From Ruminococcus sp. (GTDB taxonomy: Bacteria; Bacillota_A; Clostridia; Oscillospirales; Ruminococcaceae): 64,000 nucleotides of DNA. Under the pieces are notes generated by a model. That model was given only the letters and a program-made list of their open reading frames with translations. It was not told the origin of the DNA and did no database searches. The number at the start of each line of letters is the position of its first letter. The first letter of the stretch is position 1. Of the stretch, positions 7,175 through 17,203 are shown in pieces. The stretch is from positions 77,446 through 141,445 of the forward strand of contig NZ_JAEEMU010000039.1 of the NCBI RefSeq assembly GCF_016283395.1, read 5' to 3'. The translations under genes were made by a program, and so were the position numbers.

Positions 7175-9913
7175 TTAATTGTTTGCGTAAGTTGTGCGCT
7201 TGTTGTTTACCAGCGAGCTTACATTTGAGTTCTGTATCTGTACGTCGCCGCTTTCCGTACCTATATCCTTAGGATTGCCGGCATTAACGATCATTGATAC
7301 CTGTGAATCTATAATAGTAACATTTCCTGTGCCAAGAGCGTCACCGATACCTGTTACCTCATCGCCTTCAGAGTCGATAGTAATATCGGCATTTTTTATC
7401 TTTGTATTGATGCTGCCCTTGATAGCACCGATACACGAGTTCTTGCCTGAGCGCATCTTCATATTGATCTTGCCCTGCTTGATGTAGATGCTGCCCTCGC
7501 CGTCCTCAAGAACGCCTATTCCGACAGCCTGCGCACCTGTGCATGACATATTTATATTTGCAGATGAGCTGATAGTTGAAATGCCCTTACAGCTACCTAT
7601 ACCTGCTATCTTAATGCCTGATATATTCATATCAAGGTCGCAGTTCTCGCCGATATCGATATTTGCATCACCGTTGAAGCTTCCGATGCCGAGACCGTTA
7701 TGAGAATACATGAACAGCTTTAACTTGCCCGAAACGAGGTTTATATCGGAGTCGTCATCATTATATCCGCCGCCGATGCAAAGCGATTCAACGCTGTTTG
7801 AGACAATTTCAAGAGTACCGCCGAAGTCGATAGTGATATCGCCGTAGCCGTGATCGTAATCGTTTCCGATACCGATACCCTCAGAAGCGTAGCAGTCGAT
7901 AGAAAGATTGCCCTTGCCGTTGAGCACGAACTGTGAACCCATAGGCACATAGATACCTGAGTAGCTGAGCTTGTTGTTCTTGACAACATTGAGCACCAGT
8001 CTTGCGTACTCGCCAACAGCGATAGTAGGCTTGCTGTTGCCGCTTATCATATTGACGTTTTTGAGTGTGAGCTCACAGCTGTGATTATCCATTATGGAAA
8101 TATTCATCTTCACAGGCTTATCGGGATCGCCGACGATAGTGAGCTTGCTCTGGTAAACGTGTATATCTGTATATTTTTCAAGAGCCAGTTTGAGAAGATC
8201 TATCTCAGTATCATTCTGAGCGGCAAAGATCTTCTTCACGCCGTCAGGACGGCTTTCAAGATTTGTCTTGATTATCTCGTCCTTGATGTCAGCTGAAATG
8301 CTGTTTAGGAAGAGAGGCTTTGGCTTTGAGGTATAATAACCCTGAACAAGATCAACACCAAGGCGTATCACTGTTTTTAGCTCCTGAACTGTTTCAACGC
8401 CTTCAGCCAGTGATTGCAGCTGGTTTTCATGGCAGAACTCGATAACGGAAGTTACAAGCTGCTGTTTTTTGAGGTCGTTGTGTATATCGCTTATGAGCGA
8501 ACGGTCTATCTTTATGTAATCGGGGGAGTAATGCAGCAGATTTGACGAATTGGAGTAGCCTGTGCCATAGTCATCTATAGCAAGCTTTGTATGCGCAAAT
8601 CCGCAGCGTTTTTTCAGTGTTTCGATGCCCTTTGCAGTAGCCGCCGACTCCTCGACTATTTCGATAACAGTCTTTTCAAGGAGCTCACCGTATGTAAGGT
8701 AAAGCTCATTGAAGTCCTCATCTGTGAGGAGATGATTTGGAAGGCAGTTGATGAACAGCTTGCGCTTTTCAAATATCTGCTGGTTATCGCTGAGAAGCTT
8801 CATGGTATTGAAGAAGGTTAGCTTTTCGATAGCGTATAGATTATTCTGAGCTTCACCTATTTTCAGTATCTGCTTCGGAGCCATTTTTATATCGCCCACA
8901 GTACGCATAAGGGCTTCGTAAGCGACTATCTCACCTGTCTGAGTCTCAACGATAGGCTGGAGATAGTAGGTGAGGAGATTTTCCTGAACGATACGCGAGA
9001 ATGTCTGAGCATTGCGGTAAGAGTCCTTTTCGCGTATGTAGTTTTCCTCAGAGAACCAGTTTATAACAGAGCGTTTATCGGTTCTTGCCTCGAAGAGAGC
9101 GAATTCGGAGAAATTCACCAGCATATTGAAGTCAGAAGCTTCCTCAGGGTAAGATGCACAGCCGATAGAAAGGCTTATATGGCTCTTATCGGAAATATCT
9201 ATTATCTCGCCGAAATCATCTGTGAGTATGCAGTTCTGAACAGCCTCGTCCATACTGTTGAGGATATTGTAAATGCTCATCTTGTCGTATTCGCGGAAGA
9301 ATACGCATATCTCATAGTTGGATTTTGAGCCGATTATGAGGGTATCGCTGGCAAAGCTTTTCAGAGCTTCCGCAACAGAAGTGATACAGCTGTTGGTATT
9401 GTCAACAGTGAGATACGAACCCAGCTTGTCTATGCCGTTTATGTAGATAGTGGCAAGGCAGGCGTGCTGTACATCGGGAAGTATCTTCTTTATCTTCTGT
9501 GAAAATGACGGATAAGACGGCAGACGTGTAATAGGATCGTACTCTACAAAAGCCTGTCGGTCGTTGAATTCCGATATCTGACGGGTGAAGTCCTGAACGA
9601 AGCCCAGCCACTCGTCACTGCTTTCGTAGATGTTCATTTTTATGTAGCGTGTTACGTTTCCGTCTGTGTATTTATAGATATGTTTCTGTCCTTCAACGGG
9701 ATTTTTGGAGATCATTTCAAGGAGATTGAAGAATTCAAACTCGTTGATCTTTTCACTCGGGCAGCCAAGCATATGACAGGCAGCCGTATCAAGGTAAGCA
9801 GCTTTCTCTTTTGCAATATACGTGAACGCACCTATATTGCCGACAAACTGCTGGAATACTTTCCAGTCACGGCTCAGCGCGGGAGGAGTTTGGGTAAAAT
9901 CGAAAATACTCAT
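7175..9913 (-). CDS. PAS - degenerate GGDEF - EAL protein fused to a C-terminal beta-solenoid
   Basis: 912 residues from the ATG at 9913, preceded by GGAG. A longer frame to 9964 lacks this support. Regions: PAS-like ~15-110; GGDEF-like ~120-290 with the active motif replaced by SKSNYEI (~196-202); EAL ~310-535 with YEALMR, EIVEES, IDDYGTGYS, IKIDRS and AEGVET kept, so c-di-GMP phosphodiesterase activity is plausible. Residues ~585-895 are Gly-rich repeats (GIGI, GIGS, CIGGG) resembling the carbohydrate-binding beta-helix domains of secreted Firmicutes proteins. No signal peptide or membrane helix is seen, so this solenoid should be cytoplasmic, which is odd. Confidence 0.85.
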   Translation of the reverse strand: MSIFDFTQTPPALSRDWKVFQQFVGNIGAFTYIAKEKAAYLDTAACHMLGCPSEKINEFEFFNLLEMISKNPVEGQKHIYKYTDGNVTRYIKMNIYESSDEWLGFVQDFTRQISEFNDRQAFVEYDPITRLPSYPSFSQKIKKILPDVQHACLATIYINGIDKLGSYLTVDNTNSCITSVAEALKSFASDTLIIGSKSNYEICVFFREYDKMSIYNILNSMDEAVQNCILTDDFGEIIDISDKSHISLSIGCASYPEEASDFNMLVNFSEFALFEARTDKRSVINWFSEENYIREKDSYRNAQTFSRIVQENLLTYYLQPIVETQTGEIVAYEALMRTVGDIKMAPKQILKIGEAQNNLYAIEKLTFFNTMKLLSDNQQIFEKRKLFINCLPNHLLTDEDFNELYLTYGELLEKTVIEIVEESAATAKGIETLKKRCGFAHTKLAIDDYGTGYSNSSNLLHYSPDYIKIDRSLISDIHNDLKKQQLVTSVIEFCHENQLQSLAEGVETVQELKTVIRLGVDLVQGYYTSKPKPLFLNSISADIKDEIIKTNLESRPDGVKKIFAAQNDTEIDLLKLALEKYTDIHVYQSKLTIVGDPDKPVKMNISIMDNHSCELTLKNVNMISGNSKPTIAVGEYARLVLNVVKNNKLSYSGIYVPMGSQFVLNGKGNLSIDCYASEGIGIGNDYDHGYGDITIDFGGTLEIVSNSVESLCIGGGYNDDDSDINLVSGKLKLFMYSHNGLGIGSFNGDANIDIGENCDLDMNISGIKIAGIGSCKGISTISSSANINMSCTGAQAVGIGVLEDGEGSIYIKQGKINMKMRSGKNSCIGAIKGSINTKIKNADITIDSEGDEVTGIGDALGTGNVTIIDSQVSMIVNAGNPKDIGTESGDVQIQNSNVSSLVNNKRTTYANN

Positions 9914-10053
9914 AGTTACTCCGTATACCGCATGACTGGCGCAGAATAGCCTATTGCGCCTCATGTTGGCACCTGCATTTTACGGTCAGCAGGTGACCGT
10001 GATAACGTACGATTTATACACTTTAATTATACAGCAAAAACCGCATTTTGTCA

Positions 10054-10082
10054 ATAAAAAAGCCGCCCATTTAAGGCGGCTT
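10054..10082 (-). terminator. Terminator of dnaG-rpoD
   Basis: Arms AAGCCGCC and GGCGGCTT (10060-10067, 10075-10082) with a minus-strand T-run, about 20 bp after the rpoD stop. Confidence 0.88.
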
Positions 10083-10102
10083 CGGAAATAACTATGTAGC
10101 TA

Positions 10103-11182
10103 TCAGTCAAGGAAATCCTTGACCTTTTTGCTTCTGCTGGGATGACGGAGTTTTCTGAGTGCTTTAGCCTCTATCTGGCGTATACGCTCACGGGTAACGT
10201 CAAAACGCTGACCAACTTCTTCGAGGGTGCGTGACTTGCCGTCCTCAAGACCGAAACGGAGCTTGAGCACCTTTGCTTCACGGTCTGTAAGTGTTGAAAG
10301 TACCTCATTGAGCTGCTCTTTTAGGAGAGTATGTGAAGCTGCTTCAGCAGGAGCAGGAGCATCATCATCAGGGATAAAGTCGCCAAGGTGGCTGTCCTCC
10401 TCCTCACCGATAGGAGTTTCGAGAGATACAGGATCCTGAGCCACACGCATGATCTCACGAACCTTGTCCACAGGCATATTGAGCTTGTCTGCTATTTCCT
10501 CGGGGCTTGGATCGTGACCGTTCTCGTGGAGGAGCTGGCTTGAAACCTTCTTTACCTTTGTGATAGTTTCCACCATATGAACGGGGATACGGATAGTTCT
10601 TGCCTGATCGGCAATTGCACGGGTAATAGCCTGTCTTATCCACCATGTAGCGTAAGTGGAGAACTTGAAGCCCTTAGTGTAATCGAACTTTTCAACAGCC
10701 TTGATAAGACCGAGGTTGCCTTCCTGTATAAGGTCAAGGAACTGCATACCTCTGCCTACATACTTCTTAGCGATAGAAACAACAAGACGGAGGTTAGCTT
10801 CAGAAAGACGCTTTTTAGCGTAAGGATCGCCCTTAGCCATTCTCTGAGCAAGCTCTATTTCCTCCTCGGTAGTAAGAAGCGGAACACGTCCGATCTCCTT
10901 GAGGTAGATCTTTACAGGGTCATCGATAGCGATTCCCTCTGTAGAAAGGGCCATTTCAAGGTCATCTGTCATATTTGAGTCGAGACCGATCCTCAGGTCA
11001 GCATCGAGGTTCATATCCTCGACGATCTCGATATTGAGATTTTCACAATTGTCATAGAAGGTATTGATCTGATCAACGTCGAAATCAAGCTCCTCCAGAG
11101 CATCAGTTATCTCCTTGGTAGTGAGCTTGCCGTTGGTCTTGCCCTGTTCCATCAAGGCTTCGATGGTATTTTTCTTTTCCAT
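10103..11182 (-). CDS. rpoD: Housekeeping RNA polymerase sigma factor (RpoD/SigA)
   Basis: 359 residues from the ATG at 11182, which has AGGAGGA at ideal spacing; the longer frame to 11236 overlaps dnaG and is not needed. Region 1.1 ([20 protein letters not shown]) is present. Region 1.2 ([16 protein letters not shown]), the region 2 core ([20 protein letters not shown]) and the region 4.2 helix-turn-helix ([22 protein letters not shown], seen in part) are all standard. It follows dnaG by 13 bp, the classic macromolecular synthesis order. Confidence 0.98.
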   Translation of the reverse strand: MEKKNTIEALMEQGKTNGKLTTKEITDALEELDFDVDQINTFYDNCENLNIEIVEDMNLDADLRIGLDSNMTDDLEMALSTEGIAIDDPVKIYLKEIGRVPLLTTEEEIELAQRMAKGDPYAKKRLSEANLRLVVSIAKKYVGRGMQFLDLIQEGNLGLIKAVEKFDYTKGFKFSTYATWWIRQAITRAIADQARTIRIPVHMVETITKVKKVSSQLLHENGHDPSPEEIADKLNMPVDKVREIMRVAQDPVSLETPIGEEEDSHLGDFIPDDDAPAPAEAASHTLLKEQLNEVLSTLTDREAKVLKLRFGLEDGKSRTLEEVGQRFDVTRERIRQIEAKALRKLRHPSRSKKVKDFLD

Positions 11183-11195
11183 TTTAATATTCCTC

Positions 11196-12932
11196 CTATT
11201 TATTCTTTGAACGGAAGAGTTCAAGCAGTTCATCATTGCTCATATCTCCGTTAGAAGCGGGTCTTGTGTTTTTCAGTACCTGAGCGCAGTCAGCCACAAC
11301 GTCACGGGTAATGTCAACATTGCGTTTTTTTGCTGCTATTCCGCTTATTCTTCCCATTTCGTCCGTGGAAAATTCATCGGACAGCAGTGAGATTGAGAAT
11401 TTGTCGGAATTTTTCAGCCTGTCCAGCAGTGCAGTGTAAACTTTCTTGTTGAAAGCAGTTACGAATGACTGCGGCGGAGCCAGCTTTTCGATGTCCTCAT
11501 ATTCCTGAGGACGATTTAGCAGGTAGCTGATTATAGTCTCCTCGGCACGGGCTTCCTTTTTATTGGAAACTGCGTCGGGATTGATATCGTCGCGTATGTA
11601 TGAAGTTTTAGCCTTTATATTGCGCCATTCTGTCTTTTTGGCGTTTCGGCTGTTCTTTTGGAGCATGGAGTCGATGTGGGTTTTCAGAACCTGTACAGGT
11701 ATGTCACACTTCTTAGACGTACGGGAGATGTAAACCTCTCGCTCTAAAGGTGATTCTATACCTGCAAGCACCTTTGCGGTACGTTTCAGCAGCTCTACTC
11801 TGCCTATCTCGGTTGAAAGATCAAGTCCGACCTCACACTTGTCAAGCATGAAGTCGTTAGCATCGTTAGAGCCGTCGAGTAACATTCTGAATCGGTCGCG
11901 TCCGAATTTTTTTATGAATTCGTCAGGGTCCTTTGCGCCTTCCATGTGTATTATCTTAGTCCGCAGACCAACGTCCGCGAAATGGTTGATAGCTTTCTGA
12001 GTAGCTTTCTGACCTGCACCGTCACTGTCGTAGGCAACTATCACTTCCTCGGCATAATGGCTTATGAGCCGCGCCTGATCGGGAGTTATAGCAGTTCCGA
12101 GTGTGGCGACCACGTTCTCGAAGCCTGCCTGATTTACGGCGATAACGTCCATATATCCCTCACAGAGTATCAGACGCTTTGCGTTTGAATTCTTTGCAAA
12201 GTTCATGGAGAACAGGTTAGAGCCCTTGTCAAATACGGGAGTTTTTCCCGTGTTGAGATATTTCGGCTGTGAGTCGTCAAGGACTCGTCCGCCGAAGCCG
12301 ATTATATTACCGCGGAGATCAACTATAGGGAACATGACTCTTTTGCGGAACATATCAAAGGTACGTCCGTTTTTCATGCCTGCAAGCCATGCATCAGCCA
12401 TTTCCTCATCGGAATAGCCTTTCGACTTCAGAAGATCTGTGAGTGCGTTCCATGAATCGGAAGCGTATCCGAGACCGTATTTTTTTATGGCCTGAGGAGT
12501 AAGCTTGCGGTTTGCGAAATATTGCAGCCCTGTCTTGTCCGAGCCTTTTATAAGGTTGGTATAGAAGTAATTAGCAGCGATTCGGTTCATCTCGTAGATA
12601 CGAGTTTTACGCTTTGCGTAGCCGCTGTCCTTGTTACCAAAAGCAGGAACTTCCATTCCCGAACGCTGTGCAAGGAGCTTTACAGCCTCGGAAAAGGTAA
12701 GATTTTCTATCTTCATGGTAAATGTGATGACATCGCCGCCTGCTCCGCAGCCGAAGCAGTAAAAGTTCTGCGTATCTGTAAAAATAGTACAGGAAGGCGT
12801 CTTTTCCGAGTGGAAAGGACATGAGCAGACATAATTTCGGCCTCGTCTTATGAGGTTCACATAGCTGCCCATTACTGTTTCAATAGGATTGGCATTTCGC
12901 AGATTGTAGAGAAATTCATCGTTAACGGGCAT
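11196..12932 (-). CDS. dnaG: DNA primase
   Basis: 578 residues, typical for DnaG. An N-terminal CHC2 zinc finger ([11 protein letters not shown]...[11 protein letters not shown], about residues 39-65) binds template DNA. The TOPRIM catalytic domain shows CEGYMDV and AYDSDGAGQ. The C-terminal helicase-binding part is more diverged. It lies 8 bp after dgt and 13 bp before rpoD in one operon and makes RNA primers for the lagging strand. Confidence 0.97.
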   Translation of the reverse strand: MPVNDEFLYNLRNANPIETVMGSYVNLIRRGRNYVCSCPFHSEKTPSCTIFTDTQNFYCFGCGAGGDVITFTMKIENLTFSEAVKLLAQRSGMEVPAFGNKDSGYAKRKTRIYEMNRIAANYFYTNLIKGSDKTGLQYFANRKLTPQAIKKYGLGYASDSWNALTDLLKSKGYSDEEMADAWLAGMKNGRTFDMFRKRVMFPIVDLRGNIIGFGGRVLDDSQPKYLNTGKTPVFDKGSNLFSMNFAKNSNAKRLILCEGYMDVIAVNQAGFENVVATLGTAITPDQARLISHYAEEVIVAYDSDGAGQKATQKAINHFADVGLRTKIIHMEGAKDPDEFIKKFGRDRFRMLLDGSNDANDFMLDKCEVGLDLSTEIGRVELLKRTAKVLAGIESPLEREVYISRTSKKCDIPVQVLKTHIDSMLQKNSRNAKKTEWRNIKAKTSYIRDDINPDAVSNKKEARAEETIISYLLNRPQEYEDIEKLAPPQSFVTAFNKKVYTALLDRLKNSDKFSISLLSDEFSTDEMGRISGIAAKKRNVDITRDVVADCAQVLKNTRPASNGDMSNDELLELFRSKNK

Positions 12933-12940
12933 TTTCTACC

Positions 12941-13936
12941 TCACTTCCAGAATTTCGGTACGAACAGTTCGGTATAAAGATCAACGGCATATTCGTCGCT
13001 CATACCCGAAATGTAATCGCATACAGCGCGGTCTGCATCGGAATTTTTCATTATATTTTTATACTCATCGGGCAGCTTGTCGCTGTGTTCGATGAAGTAG
13101 GAATAAAGCTTCTGCACAAGGAGTACAGCCTTTCCTTCCTCCTGTTTTGCAGCAGGATTGGTGTACACCTTTTCAAACATGAACTTTTTCAGTTCGTCGT
13201 GAGCCTTTCGTATATCGGGAGCAAAGTCGATATCAACTGCTCCGTGGCCGATAACGGAGGCTATCAGCGTGGTTATACGCTGAGTTTTTGTCCTGCCGAG
13301 AGCTCTTACGCAATCGCGTGGCAGTTCGTTCGGATCGAGTATGCCTGCGCGGATAGAGTCCTCAATATCATGGTTTATGTATGCGATAGTATCGGCAAGT
13401 CGGACTATATTGCCCTCTTTTGTATCAGCCACCATATTTGTATGGCAGTGTATACCGTTTCTGACAGCGTGTGTGAGATTGAGTCCCTTGCCCTTTTTTT
13501 CAAGAACTTCCACAACTCTCACGCTTTGTTCGTAGTGCTTGAAGCCGTGTGGACATATCTCATTCAGCGTTTTTTCACCGCAGTGACCGAAAGGGGAGTG
13601 ACCCAGATCGTGACCGAGAGCAATTGCTTCGGTAAGATCCTCATTCAGTCTCATGCCGCGGGAAATAGTCCTTGCTATCTGCGATACTTCGAGAGTATGA
13701 GTAAGGCGTGTCCTGTAGTGGTCTCCCACGGGAGACAGGAACACCTGAGTTTTACGTTTTAAGCGGCGGAAGGAGTTACAGTGGAGTATGCGGTCGCGGT
13801 CACGCTGAAATTCAGTGCGGAAAGGGCATTTTTCCTCATAGCGGTCGCGTTTTGTGCCGACTTCGTCAATGCTGGCACAGGCGTATTTGCTGAGTATGCC
13901 TGCTTCACTGATCTCGATCTGTTCGCGTACAGTCAT
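12941..13936 (-). CDS. dgt: dGTP triphosphohydrolase-like HD-domain protein
   Basis: 331 residues from the ATG at 13936, chosen because of AGGGGGAG just upstream. The frame extends to 13984 without such support. The HD metal site is seen as RLTHTLEVSQIA and ALGHDLGHSPFGHCGE, followed by the family's NGIHCHT and DTIAYINHDIEDS signatures. Family members cleave dGTP to deoxyguanosine and triphosphate. The position ahead of dnaG-rpoD is common in Clostridia and links it to replication and nucleotide pools. Confidence 0.93.
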   Translation of the reverse strand: MTVREQIEISEAGILSKYACASIDEVGTKRDRYEEKCPFRTEFQRDRDRILHCNSFRRLKRKTQVFLSPVGDHYRTRLTHTLEVSQIARTISRGMRLNEDLTEAIALGHDLGHSPFGHCGEKTLNEICPHGFKHYEQSVRVVEVLEKKGKGLNLTHAVRNGIHCHTNMVADTKEGNIVRLADTIAYINHDIEDSIRAGILDPNELPRDCVRALGRTKTQRITTLIASVIGHGAVDIDFAPDIRKAHDELKKFMFEKVYTNPAAKQEEGKAVLLVQKLYSYFIEHSDKLPDEYKNIMKNSDADRAVCDYISGMSDEYAVDLYTELFVPKFWK

Positions 13937-13970
13937 TTGTATCTCCCCCTGACGTGATGAAATGGTAAAA

Positions 13971-13990
13971 CTGTATATGTGCATATACAG
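13971..13990. promoter_or_regulatory. Perfect inverted repeat upstream of dgt
   Basis: Arms CTGTATATG and CATATACAG separated by TG, 35 bp upstream of the dgt start. The size and symmetry suit a dimeric repressor site near the promoter of dgt-dnaG-rpoD. It does not match the Gram-positive LexA box. Confidence 0.4.
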
Positions 13991-14095
13991 TCAAAAAAAT
14001 GCGCACAGTATAAAGCTGCGCACAGCACAAATTTACTTTAAATTTTGCTTCTATTATACTTATACTATTTTGAAACAAAAAACCCTTTATTTTTT

Positions 14096-14734
14096 TTATG
14101 GATTTTTTTGTACGGAAGAGAAATCTTCAAAAAGCTCCTCGCAGTCCTCTATATTTACAGAACCGTTTGTGACTTCCACAAGCTCTTTTTTCAATGCATC
14201 GAGCTTTTCTGACATAACGAGTATCTCAAGGGTAACATCGCTGCCAAAATCCGAATTGACCGTAATGGTATCATAATTTGGCAGAAGATAGGATATCTTG
14301 CCGTACATACCGTAATCCGCAGTTATTTTCAAGCGGTGACACATACACATATTCATGATATGAGCAGCATCACAGGCAAGAGAAGCCGCATGAGAGTAGG
14401 CTCTGACAAGTCCGCCGCCGCCCAGGAGTATACCGCCGAAATAGCGTGTAACTACCACACATACGTCTGTGAGCTCTCGCTTTTTCAGTACATCAAGTAC
14501 GGGTACGCCTGCAGTTCCCTGAGGTTCGCCGTCGTCGGAATATCTGGAAATATTATCCTCACGGAGTATATATGCATAAACATTGTGCTTGGCCTTGCGG
14601 TGCTCGGCTTTTATGGAATTTATAAAGGCTACAGCCTCGTCATTAGTCCTGACAGGGGCGATATATCCGATAAACTCGGAGCGTTTTTCTATAAAAGAAG
14701 CCTTAGCGTTTGCGGAAATAGTGAAATAGTTCAT
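14096..14734 (-). CDS. YigZ/IMPACT family protein
   Basis: 212 residues, the normal length. The UPF0029 N-terminal signatures are EKRSEFIGYIAPV and DDGEPQGTAGVPVL, with VVVTRYFGGILLGGGGLVRAY following. A C-terminal ferredoxin-like domain is present. The family is related to eukaryotic IMPACT and may act on translation; the biochemical role is not settled. The gene appears monocistronic. Confidence 0.93.
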   Translation of the reverse strand: MNYFTISANAKASFIEKRSEFIGYIAPVRTNDEAVAFINSIKAEHRKAKHNVYAYILREDNISRYSDDGEPQGTAGVPVLDVLKKRELTDVCVVVTRYFGGILLGGGGLVRAYSHAASLACDAAHIMNMCMCHRLKITADYGMYGKISYLLPNYDTITVNSDFGSDVTLEILVMSEKLDALKKELVEVTNGSVNIEDCEELFEDFSSVQKNP

Positions 14735-14753
14735 AATAAATTAACCTTATTGA

Positions 14754-14780
14754 CGAAAAGCCCCGTCAATGACGGGGCTT
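14754..14780 (-). terminator. Terminator of rpmE
   Basis: 10-bp arms AAGCCCCGTC and GACGGGGCTT with a 3-nt loop and minus-strand T-run, just after the L31 stop. Confidence 0.88.
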
Positions 14781-14785
14781 GTGAC

Positions 14786-14989
14786 TTACTTGTCCATATT
14801 GAAACGCTTCTTGAATCTGTCAACACGTCCGCCTGTATCAACAAGCTTCTGCTTACCAGTATAGAACGGATGGCACTTTGAGCAGATTTCAACCTTGATG
14901 TTTTCCTTTGTAGACATAGTCTCGATCACATTACCGCAGTGGCAAGTAATTGTGGTCTTTTTGAACTCAGGATGGATTCCCTCTTTCAC
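14786..14989 (-). CDS. rpmE: 50S ribosomal protein L31 (zinc-binding type)
   Basis: 67 residues from a GTG at 14989 ([11 protein letters not shown]), with AGAGGTGA correctly spaced upstream. A longer frame to 15067 has no such signal. The CxC (CHC) and CxxC (CSKC) pairs are the zinc ligands of the C+ form of L31, which usually serves as a zinc store as well as a ribosomal protein. KKRFNMDK ends the protein as in other Clostridia. Confidence 0.95.
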   Translation of the reverse strand: MKEGIHPEFKKTTITCHCGNVIETMSTKENIKVEICSKCHPFYTGKQKLVDTGGRVDRFKKRFNMDK

Positions 14990-15203
14990 GATTGTCACCT
15001 CTTTCGATTTATTATTGTAAATCGAGCAGCCCATCAGTTCCGTTAGACAGTAGTGCCGAATATACATTACAGTTATATATTATATCACACAGCCCCGTGT
15101 GTGTCAAGGTGTTTCTGATTTATTTTTATTTTTTAACTCTTACGCTTTTTGCTATTTGCTGACTTCTGTGTTTGGGTACAGATATTTCGGTCATATACAG
15201 TCC

Positions 15204-15234
15204 TGAATAAAAGGGGCAGACAAAATGTCTGCCC
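15204..15234 (-). terminator. Terminator of phosphoglucomutase gene
   Basis: Arms GGGCAGACA and TGTCTGCCC (15214-15222, 15226-15234) with a minus-strand T-rich tail. Confidence 0.8.
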
Positions 15235-15240
15235 ACCTTT

Positions 15241-16956
15241 TTATTTCATGCTCTGTGTAAAATCAGCGTAGATCTTCTGCTCGATGACCTCTGCTTCTTC
15301 GCGTGTAGGAGCTTTTGCAGTGATATATGTCTTGATCTTCGGTTCTGTACCTGATGGACGAACTATAGCCTTGCAGCCGCCCTCAAGATAGAATGCGAGA
15401 ACATTTGACTTAGGAAGTGTAAGCTCCTTGATCTCGCCTGTAGCGATATTCTTTGAAGTGCTTGCCTTATAGTCCTCAAATCTCTCGACCTTGAGACCGC
15501 CGATAGTGGTAGGATGATCGTTTCTGAGGCCTGTCATGATCTCTTCCATATGCTTCATACCGCTTGCGCCTTCAAACTCAAAGCTGTAGAGAGTCTGGAG
15601 GAACATACCGTACTTCTTGTACATATTTTCACGAGCCTGCATGAGAGTTATGCCCTGTGTGCGGTAGTAAGCAGCCATTTCGCAGATAAGCATTGAAGCG
15701 TCAACTGCGTCCTTGTCTCTTACATAGCCGCCCGAAAGGTAGCCGTAGCTCTCTTCAAAGCCGAAGATATAACGTTTTTCTTCGCCCTTTGCTTCGAGGA
15801 AACCGATCTGCTCACCGATGAACTTGAAGCCTGTGAGAACGTCGATGACTTCAACACCGTACTCCTTACCGATGAGGTTTACGATATCAGTAGTAACGAT
15901 AGTCTTGACAGCGATAGGATTTGCAGGCATTGTACCCTTTCTGATACGCTGCTGGCAGATGTATTCAAGAAGCATAGCACCGACTTCATTGCCTGAGAAC
16001 AGTGCATAGCCGCCCTTGCCGTCAGGAACTGCGATACCTACACGGTCACAGTCTGGATCTGTTGCAAGAAGGAGATCAGGCTTTACCTTGTCGCAGTAGC
16101 TGAGACCTACCTGAAGTGCTTCACGTATCTCAGGGTTCGGATAAGGACAGGTTGAGAAAGTTCCGTCAGGATTTTCCTGTTCCTTTACAACAGTAACATC
16201 TGTGATGCCGATACGCTTGAGTATCTCGCGGACAGGCTTGTTACCTGTACCATTGAGAGGAGTGTATACGACTTTGAGTCCGCTGCTTGCGCAAAGGTCA
16301 GTGTTGATGCCCTCTGCAAGAACGTGTTTATAGAAATCCTCGATAACATCATTTCCGATGTATGAGATATTGCCTTTAGCTAATTCTGCTTCAAAGTCAG
16401 AGGACTTTACATCATTGAAAATGTCCAGTGAATTGATCTTTTCGAGTATTATCTCTGCACCTCTGAGTGTGATCTGGCAGCCGTCCTCGCCGTAAACCTT
16501 GTAGCCGTTGTACTTTGCAGGGTTGTGGCTTGCTGTTACCATGATACCGCCCTGGCACTTGAGTGCGCGTACTGCCCATGAAAGGCATGGTGTAGGCATA
16601 AGCTCAGTATATATATGTACCTTTATTCCATTTGCTGCAAGTACCTCAGCAGCAGCCTTTGAGAAAACATCGCTCTTTATACGGCTGTCGTAAGAGATAG
16701 CAACACTTGGGTTCTTGTATTCCTGATTGAGATAATCTGCAAATCCCTGAGTAGCGCGTCTTACAGTGTAAATGTTCATACGGTTGGTACCTGCACCGAT
16801 AACACCTCTGAGACCGCCTGTTCCGAATTCAAGGTCACGGTAAAATCTATCAACTATTGCGTCATTATTGCCCTTGACCTCGGCAAGCTCTGCCTGAAGA
16901 TCGGGATCCTCCTTGGCGTTTTCACACCAAAGGCTGTAAAGTTCCATTTCTGACAT
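15241..16956 (-). CDS. pgm: Phosphoglucomutase / phosphomannomutase (PgcA type)
   Basis: 571 residues, close to B. subtilis PgcA. The phosphoserine loop TASHNPAKYNGYK, metal loop DPDCDRVGIA, sugar-binding GFEESYGYL and phosphate-binding RPSGTEPKIK are all intact. It interconverts glucose-1-phosphate and glucose-6-phosphate. In a cellulolytic Ruminococcus this links cellobiose phosphorylase products to glycolysis, which fits the downstream phosphofructokinase neighbour. It appears to be a single-gene transcript. Confidence 0.95.
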   Translation of the reverse strand: MSEMELYSLWCENAKEDPDLQAELAEVKGNNDAIVDRFYRDLEFGTGGLRGVIGAGTNRMNIYTVRRATQGFADYLNQEYKNPSVAISYDSRIKSDVFSKAAAEVLAANGIKVHIYTELMPTPCLSWAVRALKCQGGIMVTASHNPAKYNGYKVYGEDGCQITLRGAEIILEKINSLDIFNDVKSSDFEAELAKGNISYIGNDVIEDFYKHVLAEGINTDLCASSGLKVVYTPLNGTGNKPVREILKRIGITDVTVVKEQENPDGTFSTCPYPNPEIREALQVGLSYCDKVKPDLLLATDPDCDRVGIAVPDGKGGYALFSGNEVGAMLLEYICQQRIRKGTMPANPIAVKTIVTTDIVNLIGKEYGVEVIDVLTGFKFIGEQIGFLEAKGEEKRYIFGFEESYGYLSGGYVRDKDAVDASMLICEMAAYYRTQGITLMQARENMYKKYGMFLQTLYSFEFEGASGMKHMEEIMTGLRNDHPTTIGGLKVERFEDYKASTSKNIATGEIKELTLPKSNVLAFYLEGGCKAIVRPSGTEPKIKTYITAKAPTREEAEVIEQKIYADFTQSMK

Positions 16957-17167
16957 TTATAATACCTCCTGAACAGATATATAAACATTATACCACATAT
17001 TGCTCTTTTTGGGAATAGCTTTTTTCATTTTGTGCTATTTTTTTCTTATTTACTCAGTTAATAAACGCCTTTGACTTCGATTTTTAGATGAAATTACTAT
17101 ATCATATCTTTTTCTGATAGATGTATCTGAAAATGTATATACTTTTACTCCGATAAGACGCTATACC

Positions 17168-17197
17168 GCAAAAAGGGCAGACATTAAGTCTGCCCTT
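17168..17197 (-). terminator. Terminator of phosphofructokinase gene
   Basis: 10-bp arms AAGGGCAGAC and GTCTGCCCTT with a short loop, directly after the pfk stop. Confidence 0.8.
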
Positions 17198-17203
17198 ATA
17201 TGA

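Noticed and set aside
7913..8300. Beta-solenoid as a separate gene
   Set aside because: No stop, RBS or start between EAL and solenoid; the frame is continuous.
13085..13762. 225-residue plus-strand frame over dgt
   Set aside because: Antisense shadow of the HD-domain gene.
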